From the NCBI RefSeq assembly GCF_029931775.1, contig NC_079321.1, forward strand, positions 1,136,001 to 1,200,000: DNA of 64,000 bases, read 5' to 3'. The position numbers were made by a program, and so were the translations under genes. The DNA comes from Euleptes europaea. Lineage: Eukaryota > Chordata > Lepidosauria > Squamata > Sphaerodactylidae. The notes beneath the pieces were generated by a model. It saw nothing but the letters and a program-made list of their open reading frames with translations, was not told where the DNA came from and ran no database searches. This document shows positions 18,561 to 30,769 of the stretch, piece after piece (the first letter of the stretch is position 1; each line of letters begins with the position of its first letter).

Positions 18561-19241
18561 TATACCTATTCAGTGGCAAATTGCTGCTTTCTTCCAGGCA
18601 GACATCCATTCTTGTATGGAATGGGTAGCAAAATAGTGGTTGATGAAAGAATAAAAGGCATTTCAAATAGACAACTTGATGTTGGTAAAACAGATTAATG
18701 TGCGTCGTGTTCATGTAATATACATATAAAAAAGCAGTGCATAGTGGTAGTCCTAATTTGTTCTTTTAATTAAAGGGTCTGTTCTCTGTGCGATCTTTCC
18801 ACATTAGCTCGACAAATCTTGTGTCAGCTAGGATGTGATGTTGTCGTGGGGGTAGTTGTGCATTCGGGAAAAACATGGGCGGCTGGTCTCTGCTACTGTC
18901 CTAATGGCTGCTTGGTAATTAACTTTCTCCTTGGCGGTTTTTGAGGAGGCGGCAAGGGCCATCATCACCTGTCAAAGGGATGTGTGTATACTTCAGAAGT
19001 CAAAGTTAGGGTCCTTGATGCATTTGGCACCCAGCATCGCTCCCTTCTTGTCGCCAGCAGTCATAATAAGATTTTCTCTCAGTTGCGTTCATGCTGCTTT
19101 CATGACGGTCAAGTAACAGATGCTACTAAACAGGCAGATTAGGTGGCTTTCTACATCAGGAAAAGGTAGGCTTTAAAACATGGTGTCTACTGTCCCCTAC
19201 TGTCCCTGGTGCCTGGGAGCATCGTGGTGGTTGGGGTAGAG
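18561..19241. other. SLX4IP intron, no recognisable feature
   Basis: No repeat or exon recognised. Confidence 0.4.
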
Positions 19242-19872
19242 GAGGGGCCCCCAACGTGGTCTTCATGGAAGCCGTGGTGCCCACTGACTCCTTTCCTGGT
19301 GCCTGCAAAGTGTTTTTAGAAAGTGGGTGGGGCCAGCTGGGGCTTTTGCCCAGCGGGGCTTCTGAGAGCCACCGTGGCGTAGTGGTTAAGAGTGGAGGAC
19401 TCTACGGGAGAACCGGGTTTGATTCCCCACTCCACGTGAGCTATGGAGGCTAATCTGGTGAACTGGGTTGGTTTCCCCACTCTTCCACGTGAAGCCAGCT
19501 GGGTGACCTTGGGGCAGTCACAGTTCTCTTAGAACTCTCTCGGCCCCACCTACCTCACAGGGTGTCTGTTGTGGGGAGGGGAAGGGAAAGTGATTGTAAG
19601 CTGGTTTGAGACTCCTTAAAGGAAAATCGGGGTATAAAAACTAACCTTCCTTCCTTCCTTCCTTCCTTCCTTCCTTCCTTCCTTCCTTCCTTCCTTCCTT
19701 CCTTCCTTCCTTCCTTCTTCTAACATTTCTTTGGCAGCAGCTGCCACCACAGCACAAGGGTCTTCACTGTGCGACTGAAGGTAAGCGGTGGCAACCATTC
19801 TGTGGCTGTGCCCACCACCCTGCTTCAGAATTCCAAAGGTGCCCACAGGCTCAAAAAGGTTGGGGACCCCTG
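19242..19872. mobile_element. hAT-like MITE split by a SINE family B copy
   Basis: The left end GAGGGGCCCCCAACG and right end AGGTTGGGGACCCCTG are inverted; the inside has GCCGTGGTGCCCACTGACTC and GCCCACAGGCTCAAAAAGG. Flanking GGGTAGAG and GTGCAGAG agree at 6 of 8 bases, as expected for an old 8-bp duplication. A SINE B with a long CCTT tail is inserted at about 19363-19720. Related pieces: 30770-30878 and 62655-62765. Confidence 0.72.
19363..19720 (+). repeat. SINE family B with (CCTT)n microsatellite tail
   Basis: AGAGCCACCGTGGCGTAGTG head to AAATCGGGGTATAAAAACTA, then about 70 bp of CCTT repeats (19646-19717). The microsatellite has grown from the SINE tail. Confidence 0.9.
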
Positions 19873-22093
19873 GTGCAGAGGGCGCTGCTGCAGTAGAATT
19901 TTGCCAGCGTTTGGGTTCTGGGAGCCTGGGAGTGGTCTGACCCCTTCCTCTGCTAGCTCCTTTCTTTCATGCTGGCTGGAATTGGCACACGACAATGTGG
20001 TAGTGACTGAGGATGGCGCGGCAAATACCGTGCACTGTGACTTCATAATGCAGCCATTTTTCACTGTTGACCCTGAGGAGAGGGATCTTGGACACGAAGG
20101 AATGCTATTACTTGTTCACAGAAAGGTTACTTGTATGGTTCACAGCGAAAGCAGTAACCTTATTCTGTTAAGTGGTTTTTTTGTCCTGTTTCTGGACCTC
20201 TGGGCGGCACAAGCAGCCCAGGTGTCGTCCCACGTGGCCCCTTACGCTGGCATGGGCCCTTGCCCGCCTCCTAAAGACTTTTGGCCTTAGGAATGAGCTG
20301 TAAATGTACAAAATACCATTTTAAGCTGTAACAGATAATAGGGCTTTGGGATCACCGGTGACTAAATGGTGTATCGCATGCGTAATGCTGTTAGGATGAA
20401 CATTCATGGTTCTCTACGGTCAGGAGGTTGCTCCAGTGAGCTTCTGTCAACATTATTCATGAGCTGCTGCATTAAACTTCTCCCGAGGAACACTCGAAGA
20501 GGGAGGCCGCTGTTGCCATTTTGGATCCCCAGCAGAGCCTGGCTGATTTTGTTACAGACGTCCAAACCACGTTGTGCTCCGCAGAGCACCGGCTGGTAAA
20601 CAACGTACCCAACTCAAGCGATGAGTGGAACAGTCATAATAAGGGTCGTTAGCTTGATAATTTCAGTCCCGATTTCCGCAACGGTCACACAACTGCCAAA
20701 ATAAATAAGTGGGGTAAGAGTTTCTGCTCTGTATTGGGGGCCCTGAAATTGTTACGGTCACCAATCAGCAATCTTGTGTGGACTTCTGGTACAATTCAGA
20801 CATTCACAGTCTACTTGGCCATTTGTTTTGGCAATGAGTTGTGCTGGTGACATCAGGGTCATTTAGCGAAACAGCAGCTTCCTCTAAGGGCCTCGTTCCT
20901 ACTGTACAAGCAAAGTGTGCACTCAGCATGGTTTCCACAGAACGAGAGAGACTCGTCTTTTGAGATATAGATATTTTTATTTCAGCTGTTGAGAAAATGG
21001 AAAATCCTCCCCTTTTTGCAGAATTGTCTGATTGTTAGATATCTACAAATACCCCACACGAATTAATGTAGACATCGTTGATGGTTTTACTAACGTGTCA
21101 CTGAGTCGTAATATTCAAAACTGTTAAGCCTTTTCTTTTCTCAGCAGTGGAGGAAGGTAATGTTTTCTAAGCACGAATCTACACCATTTATTTTTTCTCT
21201 CTCTGAAGAAATGCTTACTCGCCGCTTCTGCCTTTTGAAGTGGCTATATTTCACTTTCAAAACTGTTTACTGAAGATGTTTCTCTTTGAAACCTTTACTG
21301 TTGCCAGAAAAATGGCAGGAAAGGGAGAAAATATAAAACTATTCATTGTAAAAGGTTTTAAATGATAAATCGGTGCCAGTTTGTATGGAAAATGTGGTCG
21401 GTATCAAACTGAAATATAGATTTTTTATTTTTTTGCTTTCCGTGCACCATTGCTTTTATCTACCCGGTGATAAATTATCCAAAACCGTTTTCACTGTGCT
21501 GTTAGTAAGACACTGGAAAATTCATCCGCTCATCTGTTTATGTCTCGGTAGTTTCAAATGCAATTTAGGAATTGAAGAACACCTACTGTCTTAATAGCTT
21601 TGCTTCTCTGGAACATGTGTATCTTATTAGAGGGTTCCCATAGGATCTGGAATTTTTTTTCCTGCTGTGTAATATCAAACTATTTTCTGTAGAGGGAGTC
21701 GTTGGTTTAAATTTGAACTGCAATGGTTAGCGCTTTGGTTGAAATTAACATCCCCTTAAGTAAGGATAGTTTTACTTGGCCATGTTACATTCTAAATGTA
21801 TGACTTTCAGGTGCTGCTCGAATAGGATGCCTTAGTGTGTTGGTTAACATTTACCTGTGAGTAGACTGGCCTTGTCATCCAGTATTACAATTCCCCCTAG
21901 TTGCTTGTGAGCCCTATTGTTTTGAAAAGAAGAAGAAGAATTGAACGTAAATTCAAAAGGGGCTGCCGTGTTGTTAGTAGTTCAGTTCCATTTCTGAAAA
22001 CTGTTGTGGTGGATTTTTTTTTTAAAGGGTCCCTTTCCCTGTTTCTCTTTTCCCATGTCTGTAATAAAAACAATAAAAACTTTTTCAAAAAGG
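19873..22093. other. SLX4IP intron, 2.2 kb without known repeats
   Basis: AT-rich and free of the repeat families seen elsewhere. No exon recognised. Confidence 0.45.
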
Positions 22094-22216
22094 GGGTCAT
22101 CTCCCTCTCCCCCTGCGTTTTCCCGTGTTTCGCCCTTGTTTTCAAATTCGAGATAAAACAAGTCCCTGAAAACACGGGCAAAATGCATGGAAACGCAGGG
22201 GGAGAGCGAGGTGACC
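22094..22216. repeat. imperfect inverted repeat
   Basis: TCCCTCTCCCCCTGCGTTTT pairs with GAAACGCAGGGGGAGAGCGA, and CCCGTGTTTCGCCC with the ACACGGGC region. Probably an old foldback element; family unknown. Confidence 0.6.
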
Positions 22217-22311
22217 TACGATGGTCGGAAACGGCACACATAATCAAGACAAAGACCCAGAATGCTTTGCTGACTTTCTCAGAGGGCTCTGCGCACCCAA
22301 TAGGGTCTCCA

Positions 22312-22549
22312 TCTTTGGGTTGGGAAATGCCTGGAGATCAGGGGGTGGAGCCTGGGGAAGGTGGAGTCAGGGGAGAGACCTCAGTGGGGTACAATGCCAT
22401 AGAGGAGACCTCAGTGGGTTACAATGCCATAGAGTTCACCCTCCAAAGCAACCATTTTCTGCAGGGGAACCAATAAGTGTTGTCTGGAGATCAGCTGTAA
22501 TTCCAGGAAAATGACCCACCTGGTCCCACCTGGAGGCTGGCAACCTTAG
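22312..22549 (+). mobile_element. hAT-like MITE family C with an inner duplication
   Basis: GGGGGTGGAGCCTGGGGAAG to CACCTGGAGGCTGGCAACCT. The segment GAGACCTCAGTGGG plus TACAATGCCATAGAG occurs twice in tandem (period 31 bp). Confidence 0.82.
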
Positions 22550-24321
22550 CACCCATGTATTTCAGCAACTTCGCTCATAGCTCTGCCAGCCCCGTTTCCT
22601 TCGTTCAATCCCGTTCTTCAAATTTTGGCTTTGTGGGGCTTTCTGCGTGGAGGGAAGGTTTCTCTCCCCGCCCCCGCCCCCCCGCTTCAGTAAACAAACA
22701 AAGTCTTGCTTAACAAATGAATGTGCCCTCGCGATCTCTGATGAAAATGATAGCTGTGATTAAAATATGAAATATTAAATGCTCTCCCACAAAACGAGCT
22801 TGGGTTCTTCACACTTCCCGAGGGCAGTCTCTGGAAGGCTTTAAAGTAGAGTCTAATAAAACTGGGATTATCTGCTCATTCCCTGACTTCCCTCCTGGTT
22901 CCCCTGAGAAATTGTTCCCTTGCCAGACACCACGTGCTTCTCCGTTTTGGATTCGTGTCGTTGAACTTGTACGCCTTTGGCCAGATGACCGGTCTAGATG
23001 TGTGCAGAGTTCTGTGCTACAAGAGCCGTCGGTAGCGGGCGTTTGACTCCTCTTGAACACAAGGCTGAACTCATCTCTGGATGTAGACCTGGGGTTTTTA
23101 ATTGTATTTTTTTTCTCGTACGCCTCCTTGATAGCATTGCTTCCAAAAATACTCTTTCAGTGATTGGAAGCATGTATAAAGATGTGAAATTCTGAAGGGT
23201 GTGTGCATGATAATTTGTGTGTATGTGTGATAATTTCTAATCTTTTTTGAGGAAAATATGGGAGGGGAAATTGGGGTTTGCTATTTTATTTTTGCTTTTA
23301 GCTGGGGACTACTATTGTAAACCACCTTGAACTATGAGGAAAAGTGGGATATAAGTGTTGTAATAAACTTTGGGGGGAAATTGAAATATATGTAATACTT
23401 TTTTCTTTTCAAACCTTAGTCTATTTTTTCCTGCTTTAATCACATAAAATGCATCATTTATAATGTAGTTAGCATATAATGCATTAATGGCATATTTATG
23501 AATAGCAGTGCAATTCTAACCAAAGTTATACCCTTCTACGTCCATTGAAGTCAGTTGGCCTAGAGGGGTGAAACTCTGCTTAGAATTTCACTGTTTGTTT
23601 TTCTACAAGCCAAACTGCAAATTAACTGGTTACTAAAGTGAGAAAGCTACACATTGCTGCATGCTATGCTAGTTTAGGTTCATTTCAAAGGGAGAAAAAA
23701 CATATTTCAAAGGAGTTTTTGAGTACCCTCCCCAAAGTCAGAATTGTTCAAGCTGTATGTTTTGAGTAAGTGAAACTTTTTCTTAAGAAGTATTTTGCAC
23801 ATTCCAAAAAATGTCACAGGAGTTTTGTCAGTGCTTCCTCCAAATTTCCCATTTCCGCCCCTTGGAAAATTGGGGGGGGGGGGGAGTCCTAGGAAAAATA
23901 ACCATTTCCCACCTGAATTTCTGCAGGTCTTTTTCTAGGCCTTCATATATCTCAGCATGAGTTGACTGCTTGTTGATCTGAAAACTGGTTGCAGTTAAGG
24001 ATATTGTAAAATCAGTCTTTGAATTATCGGTGTGTCGATTGGGCTGAAATCTCAGTCATATCATGGGGAAGCCTGTTTGGCTTATACGCAGCAAACTAAT
24101 TGTTAATTCAGTTTTACATTTGGTGAAGAAAATTTATTTTAAGGCATCCGTTGGGCATCATTAAGGATCTCCTGTATGTGGCATGCATTGTCGAGGGGGG
24201 AGGCTGAGAGAGAAGAAAAGCAATCCAGAGTCTTTACTAATGAAAAATAGCAACAGCTGCCCTTCCCAATACAGTACTATGCCTGTCACTTGTCTCAGAT
24301 CTGCAACGGGTGGTCAGGGAC
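22550..24321. other. SLX4IP intron, mostly unique
   Basis: Contains a LINE/SINE-like tail at about 23285-23370 (TAAACCACCTTGAACTATGA, GGATATAAGTGTTG) and a possible small MITE at 23503-23592 with ends CAGTGCAATTCTAA and TTAGAATTTCACTG. G11 run at 23873. No exon seen. Confidence 0.45.
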
Positions 24322-24520
24322 AGGATTGCCAATCTCCAGGTGGGGCCTGGCGAACTCCTGAAACTGAGATCAGTTCCCCCAGAAAATATGGTAGCTTCGC
24401 AGAGTGGACTCCATGTTGTTATATACCCTGCTGAGCTCCCTCCTGTCCCCAAACCCTGCCCTTTCTAGGCTCCACCCCCAAATCTCCAGGAATTTCCCAG
24501 CCAAGAGTTGGCAACCCTAG
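24322..24520 (-). mobile_element. hAT-like MITE family C, minus strand
   Basis: AGGATTGCCAATCTCCAGG at the left; GGCTCCACCCCCAAATCTCC and AGAGTTGGCAACCCTAG at the right. Confidence 0.82.
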
Positions 24521-24669
24521 GGGAAATGGGTCCAGTTCCTTCCCTAAGAATCAGTCTTGGTCCCTCTGCTCACCCTTTTCTGTGTTGGGGGAATTAAAAG
24601 GCAAACTGCCTCTTCAAAGAGCCTCTGACTGGAAGGCTGGCCAGCTGTCCCCTGGCGAGGCATGGGGTG

Positions 24670-24878
24670 GGGGTAGGGTTGCCAGATCGAGGTTGGGAAA
24701 CTCCTGGAGATTGGGGGGTGGAGCCTGGGGAGGACAGGGACCTCAGTGAGGTACAATGTCAAAGGGTCTACCCTCCAAAGCATCTATTTTCTCCAAGAGA
24801 ACGGATCTCTGTAGTCTGAAGATGAGCTGTAATTCCAGGGGATCGCTGGGTCCCACCTGAAGGCTGCTGACATCCCTA
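24670..24878 (+). mobile_element. hAT-like MITE family C, plus strand
   Basis: GGTAGGGTTGCCAGATCGAG to AAGGCTGCTGACATCCCTAC, 150 bp from a minus-strand copy of the same family. Confidence 0.82.
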
Positions 24879-25152
24879 CTGAATGGCCTGGGGGCAGGGA
24901 TATCAACCGCTGGGCCTTTTTATGAACCGTCTCGGGGTAGACAAATGGCTCTTGCTGCTGCCCCTCTCAGCCCTGGTAGCCAGCCATTCCCCCATGCTTG
25001 ACCGAGGCTGGTGGTGCTAATAGGAGAGCATGGTTGTGTTTTTCTCTCTGGAAACCAGACTTGGGCAAATGGAAGTCGGAGCCCAGCTTATGGGTGGCTG
25101 CTTTCGATATGATTCATGAGATGTATAGTCAGGCGCTCTTTGCTGCTTGGTC

Positions 25153-25675
25153 ATAAGAACCTAAGAAAAGACCTGCTGGGTCAGGCCAAGGCCCATCAAG
25201 TCCAGCAGTCTGTTCATATAGTGGCCAACCAAGTGAACATGACCACTCCCCTCTTAAAGCCTTCCAAGTTGGAAGCCATCCTCACATAAGAACATAAGAG
25301 AGGCCCTGCTGGATCAGACCAAGGCCCATCAAGTCCAGCAGTCTGTTCACACAGTGGCCAACCAGGTGTCTCTAGGAAGCCCCCAAACAAGACGGCTGCA
25401 GCAGCATTGTCCTGCCTGTGTTCCACAGCACCTCATAGAATAGGCATGCTCCTCTGATACTGGAGAGAATAGGGATGCATCATGACTAGTATCCATTTTG
25501 ACTAGTAGCCGTGGATAGCCCTCTCCTGCATGAACACGTCCGCTCCCCTCTTCAAGCCTTCCAAGTTGGAAGCCATCACCACATAAGAACATAAAAAAGG
25601 CCTTTCTGGATCAGACCCAGGCCCATCAAGTCCAACCATCTGTTCACCCAGTGGCCAACCAGGTGGTCCTATCTA
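25153..25675 (-). repeat. three pieces of CR1/L2-clade LINE family B in a row
   Basis: Each piece begins with the reversed tail (AAGAACATAAGAGAGGCCCT at about 25265, similar at 25153 and 25585) followed by reversed 3'UTR (GGCCCATCAAGTCCAGCAGT). Repeated insertion at one another's tails, or tandem duplication. Confidence 0.85.
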
Positions 25676-25992
25676 AGGCCTCTCCAACCAAGCGCATGGT
25701 CGTTCCATCTCGCCACCTCTGAACTCAGTCGTAAATTCAGTTAAAAGTACGACTACAGACCTGTAATGCACAGTAACAACAACACACAAGGAAGTGATAA
25801 AAAGCTTCAGATGTTTATGTCTGGGAAAAGCCTTCTAGTTATTATCGTGTGGGCTGATGTTATCGGGCCTTCTGGAGTGTTCTAATTATGCTTCTCAATA
25901 AAACTCTCTGTGATTTCGCCATTTCCACGGTCTCCGTGCTTCTTCCAAAACTTGCATCTGCCAGACAATCCCTTGTGCTTATGCGGCCCAGA
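25676..25992. other. SLX4IP intron, no recognisable feature
   Basis: Nothing recognised. Confidence 0.4.
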
Positions 25993-26207
25993 ATGAGAGC
26001 CGGTATTACCTAGAGGTTGGATGGTCTGACTGGGATCTAAGGGACCCAGGTTTGAATCCCCACTCTGCCGTGGGAGCTCGCTGGGTGACCTTGGGCCATT
26101 GACATGCTCTCAGCCTAACCTACACCACAGGGTTTGTTGCTGTCAGGATAAAATGGAGCTGGAGAGAATGATGTTGTAAGATACTTTGGATCCCCGTTTG
26201 GGGTAGA
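25993..26207 (+). repeat. tRNA-headed SINE, plus strand
   Basis: AGAGCCGGTATTACCTAGAG, B box GGTTTGAATCC, GGGTGACCTTGGGCC, AGGATAAAATGGAG. Confidence 0.78.
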
Positions 26208-26527
26208 AGAAGAAGAGTTGGTTTTTATATGCCGACTTTCTCTACCGCTTGAGGAAGAATCAAACCGGCTTACAATCGCCTTTCCTTCCCCTCCCCCACA
26301 ACAGACACCCTGTGAGGTAGGTGGGGCTGAGAGAGCTCTAAGAGAACTATGACTAGCCCAGGGTCACCCAGCTGGCTTCACATGTAGGAGTGGGGAAACC
26401 AATCCAGTTCACCAGATGAGCCTCCACCACTCATGTGGAGGAGTGGGGAATCAAACCCGGTTCTCCAGATCAGAGTTCACCGCTCCAAACCACCCGCTCT
26501 TAACCACTAAACCACGCTGGCTCTCAG
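26208..26527 (-). repeat. SINE family B, minus strand
   Basis: AGAAGAAGAGTTGGTTTTTA to AACCACGCTGGCTCTCAG by sequence class; full-length, facing the SINE before it. Confidence 0.9.
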
Positions 26528-27286
26528 GGTATAATTAAATTGGGTGCACAACCAGGTGTAAAACCTTGGGTGCACAACCAGGTGTAAAACCTAAGCCAGC
26601 CGTTCAAGAGGCAGGGAAATGGAGATGGTCTTCCTTTCGTTCAGGCAACCTTAGTGTAACTGTGGGCCAAACTGGAAAACTTGCTGTTTTCACACAGGCA
26701 CACGCCTTGGGTACGTGCATCCCCTCACACCACAGGTGACATTCCGGGTTAATTTCTCAAGACGACGCCCGCCAGTCGAAACCCAAGGGAGAAATTGAAA
26801 CTTGCAACTTCGTTATGTGGTCGTGTCGTGAGGATGTGGGTTCAGTTTCACTTCTCTACCAACCCTGGATTTTTTCTCAGCATCACATGCGCATACGCGG
26901 TAGTTGTTTATACCATACCGTGACGCAGCAAAAAGTATTCTCAGACTAGTCATTGCATTTCAGCATTTCTCCCCCCCTCCCCCTTTGCTTCTGTCATGGT
27001 GAGGATTCTGGAGATGCCCTTTTTGCGATGCTGACTAATGATCAGCTGATGCCCACAGATTTTTTGTTCCTCCCAGTGGATTGTCTAGCCGAAAGGATCA
27101 TGCACTTGATCTAAAATATGCAACGATAGTCATGCAAGCCACTTTGTTATGTTTGAGTACCATTATAAATCCCGGTTAGTTAAAAATAATTTGAGGAACT
27201 GAAATTTTGTCTTAAGGGTGAAGAAATACATCAGTGCCATGGGATCGTTAGCTGTGCAATGCTTCCATTCTGAATGGTGCTGGTGA
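26528..27286. other. SLX4IP intron, mostly unique
   Basis: Holds a direct tandem duplication of a 32-bp unit near 26541-26592 (CACAACCAGGTGTAAAACCT twice). No exon seen. Confidence 0.45.
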
Positions 27287-27640
27287 AATACAGCATGGTG
27301 TAGTGGTTAAGAGCTGCGGAGTCTAATCTGGAGAATTGGGTTCGATTCCCCACTCCTTCACATGAGCAGCAGACTCTAAACTGGTGAACCAGATTCAGTT
27401 CCCCACTCCTCCTCATGAGCAGCGGACTCTAATCTGGTGATCCGGGCTTGATTCCCCACTCCTCCACATGAGGCCTGCCAGGTGACCTTGGGCTAGTCAC
27501 AGTTCTCTCTGGTCTCCCAGCCCTACCTACCTCACAAGGTGTCTGTAGTGGGGAGAGGAAGGGAAGGTGGTTGTAAGCCAGCTTGAGTCTCCTTAAAGGT
27601 AGTGAAAAGTGGGGTATAAGAACCAACTCTTCTTCTACTG
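27287..27640 (+). repeat. SINE family B with extra head units
   Basis: Head GCATGGTGTAGTGGTTAAGA; the segment CTCTAATCTGGTGA with CCCCACTCCT occurs three times, then GGTGTCTGTAGTGGGGAG and the tail ACCAACTCTTCTTCT. Confidence 0.88.
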
Positions 27641-28957
27641 TCTCCTTGGTTCTTGATGAACCCCTTGAAAAGTCTCCTGTGGATCCAAAGGAGGAACAAT
27701 TTCTGTTGGCACGACAAGTATTGATGATATAGTAGACGTACTCTATCCAAGAGCAGCGGACCTAGAAAACGTTGGTTACGTCACCGCGAAAATGAAGGGT
27801 GGCATTTATATATGGAAAGTTATTCTATCTTTGTAAATATTTTAATCAAAGAGAAACTGAAAACATATTAATGGCACCTGCAGAATATTCTACATCCTTA
27901 GGGTTTATTGCTTCTTTGGCCCTTTTCAGCCATGATGTTTCCGGCTCTAAGGCTGGAGTGCTTAATCTGTGTCTGGCACGGGTGATCTGAGGCTGAAAAT
28001 CCGTGTGTTGCCCCTTTCAGGAGAAATGGCAGTCATGCGTTTTGAGGGAGTTGCATGTAGTGCGTCCGTTCCGTACGCGCCGTCAAACTTAACATCTGCA
28101 AAGAGCTTCTCTTTCTCCCCAGTGTGGATTTTCTTCAGACCAAGCCAGCTGGTAGCAGGTAGTCATCACGATAAAATGCAAACTTCTTTTATTAGTCATT
28201 CCACAAGCCATGGTCTAAAACTCTGTCCATTTGGAAGTGCCTTCACTGGAGCAAGTAATTGGTTTGCATTTTTTAAAGCAGGTATCCAAAGGAACTGACA
28301 TTCTTAGCCCTCGGAAGATCTCTGGAACGAGCGTGGGGAACTCCTGTTTCTATTACTATAGCGACTGGAACGTTATTCTGGTTCACATGGATACCTCCTT
28401 ACAGCAAAGCCGTTCAGAGTTTGGGGGCAGCTAAAATACACCATTCTTCATTCTTCTGTGTATTGAATCATTTGAAGATTATATTACATTTGTCTTGGTT
28501 GTGAAATAGGAAATTGTGTCTCTGGCTGCAACCTGACACTTTAATATGAAAAGGATTTTGATGGAATTTCTTAGGACAAATTGCTAGCCATAATTAAACC
28601 TGGAGAGCGTTGCCAAGTGGGATATAGAAATTATTCTGTTGTGTTTTTTTTAAGTTACCCAAAAGACATACAATATAGTTCCTACTACTGTCGCTGCAAG
28701 ATTTATAAACTTGCAAAATAAGCAGCACGAAACAACTAAAAAGGTTTTCTCTCAGGAGCCTATTAGTTTAAAGCACCAAGTGAGGCTCTTCTCTATGTAC
28801 CCCTCGCTCTTGGAGGTGATGTAGATAGATATTGGAGAGAAGGGCTTTTCGGTGTTGGCACCCAAATGCTGGAACTCAACCTAGGCATGTTGGCCTAATG
28901 CCACCTTTACTGATGTTAAAAGACCAGGCAAAATTCTGTTTTTCATACTTGTACACA
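27641..28957. other. SLX4IP intron, 1.3 kb without known repeats
   Basis: No repeat family or exon recognised. Confidence 0.4.
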
Positions 28958-29155
28958 TGAACACACGAAGCTGCCTTATCAGATCCCGAGTCCATCAAGA
29001 TTGATTTTATCTGATCACTGGCAGTGGCTCTCCAGGGTCTCGGGAAGAGGACTTCCACGTCACCCGATTCTTTTAACTGGGGATGCTAATGTTTGAACCT
29101 GGGACCTTTTGCATGGCCAAACGGAATCTCTGCCGCTCGGCCACAGCCCCTCCCC
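28958..29155 (-). repeat. SINE family A, minus strand
   Basis: ACACGAAGCTGCCTTATCAG at the left, GCCACAGCCCCTCCCC at the right. Confidence 0.85.
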
Positions 29156-29282
29156 TTGAAAATGCTGTTCCTTCGGGCTTTTAATGGTGTTTAAGCTTCA
29201 ATCTGGTTTGATTACATTTAACCAGGGATTGAGGGCGGGATGAACCCCCCCAATAAACAAACAAACAAACCCACTTGCATCT

Positions 29283-29462
29283 CCCCCCCAAACCCGGGGC
29301 AGAGACTGAGGAGGGCGGGGTTTGGAGAGGGGAGGGTCTTCGATGCCATAGCGTCCAATTGCCCAAGCGGCCATTTTCTCCAAGGGAACTGATCTCCATC
29401 GGCTGGAGACCAGCTGTAATAGTGGGAGATCTCCAGCCACCACCTGGAGGTTGGCAACCCTA
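29283..29462 (+). mobile_element. hAT-like MITE family C
   Basis: GAGGAGGGCGGGGTTTGGAG, ATAGCGTCCAATTGCCCAAG, CTCCAGCCACCACCTGGAGG and TTGGCAACCCTAG. Confidence 0.82.
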
Positions 29463-29841
29463 GTGAAGCAGCTCACCACTACCTCTGTCCACCAGTAGTT
29501 TGGTTTTTTGTTCCATCTTGTTGATTCTTTGGTGGGGTCCCCACTGCCTTTCCACCAGACTCACTGTGACTCCAGTATGCTACTAATGCAAGCCAACTGG
29601 TTCTAATGGGTCTTATTGGTTTTATTGCTAATTTTTTATTGATTTTAACTGTATTGAATTGTACTGAATTTTATGTTACAATGTTGGATCTTTCCAATGA
29701 CTGTTAGCTGCTCTGAGCCCGACCTTGGCCGAGAGTGGGCCCAAAATATAATAGTTAAATAAATAAATAAATAAATAGAAGTGCTTCAGAAGAGCTCTGG
29801 AGGCATCGCCCTTGTATCCATAAGTAGCAACCATTTTTAAA
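29463..29841 (+). repeat. intron ending in a retroposon 3' tail
   Basis: From about 29600 to 29778, GTTAGCTGCTCTGAGCCCGA, GGGCCCAAAATATAATAG and AAATAAATAAATAAATAAAT form a LINE/SINE-type tail. A similar tail occurs at 52430-52540. The family is not resolved. Confidence 0.55.
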
Positions 29842-29843
29842 TA

Positions 29844-30697
29844 CTGTGTTTCCCCGAAAATAAGACATACCCATAAAATAAGCCGTAGCAGGATTTCCAA
29901 GCATTTGCACAATATAAGCCATACCCCGAAAATAAGACATAGTAATAGGCGTGGCTAGAGAGAGACTAAACTCCCCTGAGACCCACCCTCCATGGGCCGT
30001 TGGGCTCAGTCTTCCCCTGTTCCCGCGCTCGGGCCCCGACCTCCCAGGGGGCGATCACTCCCGTTCCCTGTCTTCTCCCCACTCCCCTCTCCCACCGACG
30101 GCTCCCCCCACGATCTGCCGCCACTCGCGGTGGACTCCCGCTCCCCCGCTGGAACGCGGGGCCGAGCTTTGGCCTCTGTCGGGTCCCCCGGGTTGTCCCT
30201 CCACCCCCAGGACCCGTGCCGTCTGCCTCGGGCCGGCTCACTTCCCCCCGAGGTGCAAGGTCGGCGCTTGGCCTCCCCCTGTTTCTCCCTCCAGCTCTGC
30301 ATCCACCCGCGCTGCCGGCGGGCTCGGCCCCCCTCGCCTCCTCTTCCCCCTGGCCTGGTAAGTGGGGTTGCCTCCCCGAGGTGCAAGGTTGGCGCTCGGC
30401 CTCCCCCCGTTTCCCCCTCCGGCTCTGCATCCGGCGGGCTCGGCCGCCCTCGCCTCTTCTTCCCCCTGGCCTGGTAAGTGGGGTTGCCTCCCCAGGCATT
30501 GGGGTTCTCCCGGAGGGTCCCCCGGTGTGGCGGTGGGGGCGAGGCGCAGTCCTGAGGGTCCACCCCAGGTCGCGGACTCGGGACACAAACCGTACTTATG
30601 GTAATAAAAAATAAGACATCCCCCGAAAATAAGGCATAGTGTGTCTTGTTGAGGAAAAATAAATATAAGACAGTGTCTTATTTTCGGGGAAACATGG
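29844..30697. mobile_element. TA-flanked MITE-like element with GC-rich cargo
   Basis: The ends CTGTGTTTCCCCGAAAATAA and TTATTTTCGGGGAAACATGG are inverted repeats flanked by TA on both sides (29842-29843, 30698-30699), as in Tc1/mariner-like elements. Between them lies about 640 bp of very GC- and CpG-rich DNA (29950-30595) with long but contradictory open frames on both strands, and a direct duplication of 116-128 bp, each copy ending CTGGTAAGTGGGGTTG. The cargo has no similarity I recognise. It may be a captured CpG-rich promoter or first exon. Confidence 0.8.
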
Positions 30698-30769
30698 TAA
30701 CTGCTCTGACCACAGGAGGATGCTTGGCCAGAAACCACCCAGTGTTTTGTAACTGCCCGTCTCCCATGA

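Noticed and set aside
29951-30738. Open frames of up to 206 codons on both strands
   Set aside because: They lie in the GC-rich cargo of a TA-flanked element, overlap each other in several frames and look compositional.
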